A stretch of DNA of 64,000 nt from Auricularia sp. M13. Its lineage: Eukaryota > Basidiomycota > Agaricomycetes > Auriculariales > Auriculariaceae. Below, piece by piece: positions 61,169-64,000 of this stretch. Position numbers and translations under genes: made by a program. The notes beneath the pieces are model-generated. The model did not search any database. It saw nothing but the letters and a program-made list of their open reading frames with translations, and was not told the DNA's origin. The stretch is taken from positions 62,001 to 126,000 of the forward strand of contig CM073198.1 of assembly GCA_037042915.1 (NCBI GenBank), written 5' to 3'. Position 1 is the first letter of the stretch. Each line of letters starts with the position of its first letter.

Positions 61169-61329
61169 GTGCGTGCTTTTCTTCTTCCCCTCCCTTGACG
61201 CTTGTAAGGATGCTGATGTTGGGCATGTCTTCTCCGCATTTCTAGGGTGTGGCGGGGTTACATGAGGTCGAGGTGTTCTGTGCCATCGTGTATTCCGCTT
61301 ATGACGATGAACTTCTGGCGTCGGCGTAG
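59611..61329 (+). CDS. PEX3: Peroxin-3 (copy 7), mosaic with a distinct C-terminus
   Basis: The exons are 59611-59768, 59827-60624, 60669-60752, 60799-61168 and 61246-61329, encoding 497 residues in frame. Exons 1-3 match type B. About 60833-60945 in exon 4 carries type A bases, after which type B resumes. Intron 4 (77 nt, TTTCTAG acceptor) and exon 5 differ strongly from all other copies: GVAGLHEVEVFCAIVYSAYD followed by DELLASA, against GVARLQEVEVFGVIVYSAFD then EATD. This may be the original chromosomal 3' end of PEX3 or an older paralogue converted by the array. Confidence 0.93.
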
Positions 61330-61597
61330 GCGCGGGCGCATAGGGAAGGCGTTTGGTGTTATAGTACTGTACATGGCGTACTGTATTTATCTTGTGAGCC
61401 GAACATTGACACTGCTTTCGATCTCTTCCGCAGGTACTGACTATTGAATGGCTGGGGCTATGTGAGCGATGCTCAAGAGAAGAGTTTCCTACTTTCATCA
61501 ACTACATGACAAGACGACTAAGCGTTTGCTGCCATTCCTCAACGGAGAACCAGCCCAATTGGTCGATGCAACGCGTTGAATCCAGGCGCGACCTTGT
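61330..61597. other. Convergent spacer after the array, no gene seen
   Basis: This is unique DNA between the PEX3 copy 7 stop and the stop codon of the minus-strand gene. It probably holds the two facing 3' untranslated regions. Confidence 0.5.
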
Positions 61598-62683
61598 TTA
61601 CTTGCTGCAGACACAGTTAATCCGAAGGCTCCCGCAGCAACTGTTTCATGCGTACCTTGACTTGCCCATCAGATTCTTTAACCCACCAAGCAGGCGGGTG
61701 TAGAACCTGGTCGGCCATTTATGAGGATGCTTGACATATTTGATGACGATGGGATACTTGTGCAGCCTTAATCTCGGATCTCCGCCACTGTGTGTGACCC
61801 ACTGATCACTGGTGCTGTCCTCAGCCGCCTGAGAAGGTATTGGAAACACGTCAGCTAAGAGTCGTGACAATCTTTGCGACGAGGTGTCGTACGGCTTGAT
61901 TGCCAATAACGGCTTCGAACTCGAGATTGACGCCAACCTCGGTGTGGGTCGTGCGCGTATAACCGCTAACCCAGGAGGACACGGTGGTCTCCTCAGACAC
62001 GATGATGACATCCTTCAGCCTGATCGGATACTGAGACCCATATTTCCGCATGATAGCAGGTCCGTTTATTTCGAGATACGTTTTGAAGAGCCTCGTTTTA
62101 GGGTAATGGCACACCGTACGCTCGGGACCCAAGAACTCGAGAAACGCGATCTCCTGGAGAGCGTTATGGGCATACAACGAGACCTCACTGCGAGTCATTG
62201 AGGTGAGAACCCGTCCAGGAATATACACAATGAGCGGACCGCACAAGCTTACGGATGTGAGTGGCGCGGCTGCCACGCTCGAGGTGATCCTGAACGTGCG
62301 GATGTGCGAGGACAGCAGGGCGCTGGTATTGGGGACGTTGGGGTTCCTATCGATATCCTTCTCGTCCAGGCCGAACGACTCGGGGGGGATGCGAAGCTCG
62401 TTTTGGGTGTCGAATACGTTGAAGAACTACTCGTGTGAGACAGACGGGCGTGAGGGTGCATGATCGTACGCGCCTTCACGAAGCGACCTTCAGTTATGTA
62501 CCCGCAATCGCCAACGCATCCTTTACTGGCAGATGGCCTCCACAGCGTGTACCCGATCGACGAGTTCAAAAGCAGTTTTGCATAAGCACTAGGGAGCTTA
62601 TTGAAGTCGGGAGATCTGGAAACGTTCGCTGGTTCCCCCATGGGGCGAATTCTACGAAAGCGGGAGCGTGGTGCTTGGCTCAT
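61598..62683 (-). CDS. Hypothetical protein of a basidiomycete-expanded family, complete
   Basis: Five exons on the minus strand (62683-62474, 62426-62253, 62183-61893, 61828-61656, 61604-61598) give 284 residues in frame. Function is unknown. The arrangement fits a family I know from Agaricomycete genomes: an N-terminal GYTLW...VGDCGYITEGRFVK block, then FNVFD and a PNVPN segment, then EINGPAIMRKYGSQYPIRLK followed by DVIIVSEETTVSSWVSGY, where the hydrophobic-Val-(Ser/Thr)...SSW motif recurs. Intron 1 starts with GC instead of GT (AAG then GCGCGT) and ends in TAG. Intron 2 needs the acceptor TGAG rather than the CAG four bases upstream to keep the frame. The alternative start at the second Met (residue 15) is possible. 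No signal peptide or membrane segment is evident. Confidence 0.75.
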
Positions 62684-63812
62684 GTGTCATACACTATGTG
62701 TACAGTATCTTATATCACTTCGGACGTGAGTCTCTAGGGCTGCTTGAGTTTCCCGCCGCCATTTCCTCTTGTTTGGGCCAGTTGCCGCGCTTGTGTAACT
62801 GACAGTGGCGCCCACCCTGAACTGCCATGAACACAGCCTACAGTAATGGCGGGAGACGCCGCGTATACATGGAGATGAATCGCAGCCTTCCGCCGCCGAA
62901 CAGGACATATGGACGGTGATCATATTTACCAGCCAGAGAGCAGGCGTCTCGATAGTTTTGCGGAAACGCCAGCAAAGGGCGCAGGCGGAGAGGGTTTTAA
63001 TCAGGAACGACCGCTAAACGACCGCCGGGCTTCAACTCGCGTCGCCGGCTTCCCGGATCGGGACGTATGCCAAACATTACCATGCTTCAAGGAGACTAGT
63101 GTGGTGGTAGCTTGGAACTCTTGCGTATGTTACAGCAAATATCGCCCACTTTTAGGCGCAACATATGGAGAGAGTGCGGGTACACAGTGAGAAGTGCTTC
63201 AGAGAGATAATCTATTACATCATACGTGTTCTTTTTGGCTCACAGACCGATGGAAGCCTCGGGAGTGCCTCGGGACGCGCTTCAGACACGGCGTATGCCG
63301 GCGTTGCGAAAGCATGATCACAGTTCATCAGAGGTTACTCTAAAGGTGCAGTACGATCCAATTGAAAAGAGCGGGAAAGCAATGTTGATTCATCTGAGCT
63401 CACAATTTCCACTCTTGGGAACGAGAGATCGAACCATTCCCGAAGCAAATAAGAAACGAAACTGCCCTGACCACACCCTGACCTTGGATGATTATGCGGA
63501 CAGAAGTGGCCTCCGTGCTCTTCTGCCAAGACGATCGGTGGATTAACCTCTATGTAACCTGGAGACTGGGTCGCGGTGCTACCGGGAAAGTGTCACCCCG
63601 CCTGCTATGATCGATTTGGCAGGCAGATTCAGCGCCACTGTCATTGGCTTTATTGGCCCGGGAACGCCTCTTCCCTTTACAATTACACAGGCGTGATAAA
63701 CAACCCGGGCGAAACGACCTGCCGTGGCGGTGGGCCGCTCAAGCCGCCCTCAAGACTCACACACTAGAAAAATACGATCCGTCGCTCGCCCCCAAGTGCC
63801 CGATTTCGTCTC
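62684..63812. other. Divergent intergenic region, no gene recognised
   Basis: This 1.1 kb of unique DNA lies between two head-to-head paralogues, so it probably holds both promoters. I saw no conserved ORF, tRNA or clear TATA box. An open stretch at about 63226-63546 lacks any recognisable motif. Confidence 0.5.
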
Positions 63813-64000
63813 ATGTTGCGCCCGGCTACTCTCCCCCCCGCCAACTTTGTCGATAGCAATGCAGCGAGCTTTGCTGCCTTGCTCGAAACGTCGGTGGGCG
63901 GCCACGCGCTGTGGGCTCCGTCTAGGGACGTCGGCCGTGTTGGCGACTGCGGGTTCATTAACGGAGGGCGTTTCGTCAAGGTGCGTGTCACTCTGTTCGT
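63813..64000 (+). CDS. Paralogue of the 61598-62683 gene, first exon (partial)
   Basis: Exon 1 (63813-63980) encodes 56 residues from the ATG in TCTCATG to a GTGCGT donor at 63981. The rest lies beyond the window. GHALWAPSRDVGRVGDCGFI followed by NGGRFVK matches GYTLWRPSASKGCVGDCGYI followed by TEGRFVK of the minus-strand gene, with the intron at exactly the same place. Here the donor is a normal GT, supporting the view that the GC donor in the neighbour arose by mutation. Confidence 0.7.
   Translation, partial: MLRPATLPPANFVDSNAASFAALLETSVGGHALWAPSRDVGRVGDCGFINGGRFVKVRVTLF

Noticed and set aside
63226-63546. A 106-codon open frame in the divergent intergenic region
   Set aside because: No motif, intron pattern or homology cue was seen, and length alone is not evidence.

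Overview
The window is nuclear DNA of a filamentous fungus, most likely a basidiomycete and probably an Agaricomycete. The host genes are GC-rich and carry short introns of 44-77 nt with GTGAGT-like donors, CTGAC/CTCAC-like branch sites and CAG acceptors. A conserved mitochondrial gene (ATP3) and a conserved peroxisomal gene (PEX3) are recognisable. The unique right flank carries two members of a lineage-expanded family of unknown function that I associate with Agaricomycetes. Species cannot be fixed from sequence alone.

Positions 1 to about 61,168 are one head-to-tail tandem array of seven repeat units. Units 1-3 (type A, 10,489 bp) hold, left to right: the 3' two thirds of the ATP synthase gamma gene, a 361-bp MITE, a five-exon PEX3, a minus-strand multi-exon gene of unknown function (gene X), about 1.9 kb without a recognisable gene, a plus-strand ladder of duplicated exon-intron modules (gene Y), a 45-bp perfect inverted repeat, a two-fold ~200-bp tandem repeat and a TATA promoter. 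Units 5-6 (type B, 8,928/8,927 bp) lack the ATP3 fragment and MITE, differ by point changes and small indels, lack the inverted repeat and have more modules in genes X and Y. Unit 4 is a hybrid: type A to about 35,238 and type B from about 35,270. Unit 7 holds only PEX3, which turns into a diverged 3' end near 61,169, where the array stops.

The A-B difference at the unit junction is best read as loss of ~1.8 kb from A at a CA microhomology. This puts a TATA promoter about 275 bp upstream of the PEX3 start in B units. Among type A copies, and among type B copies, almost all differences I saw are homopolymer or short-repeat lengths. Amplification or homogenisation is therefore very recent, and some single-copy frameshifts may be read errors.

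Positions 61,330-64,000 are unique. They hold a complete five-exon minus-strand gene and, head-to-head with it, the first exon of a plus-strand paralogue running off the window. Only PEX3 (membrane protein import into peroxisomes) has a clear function and an intact frame. ATP3 is 5'-truncated in every copy, and genes X and Y look decayed or non-coding.
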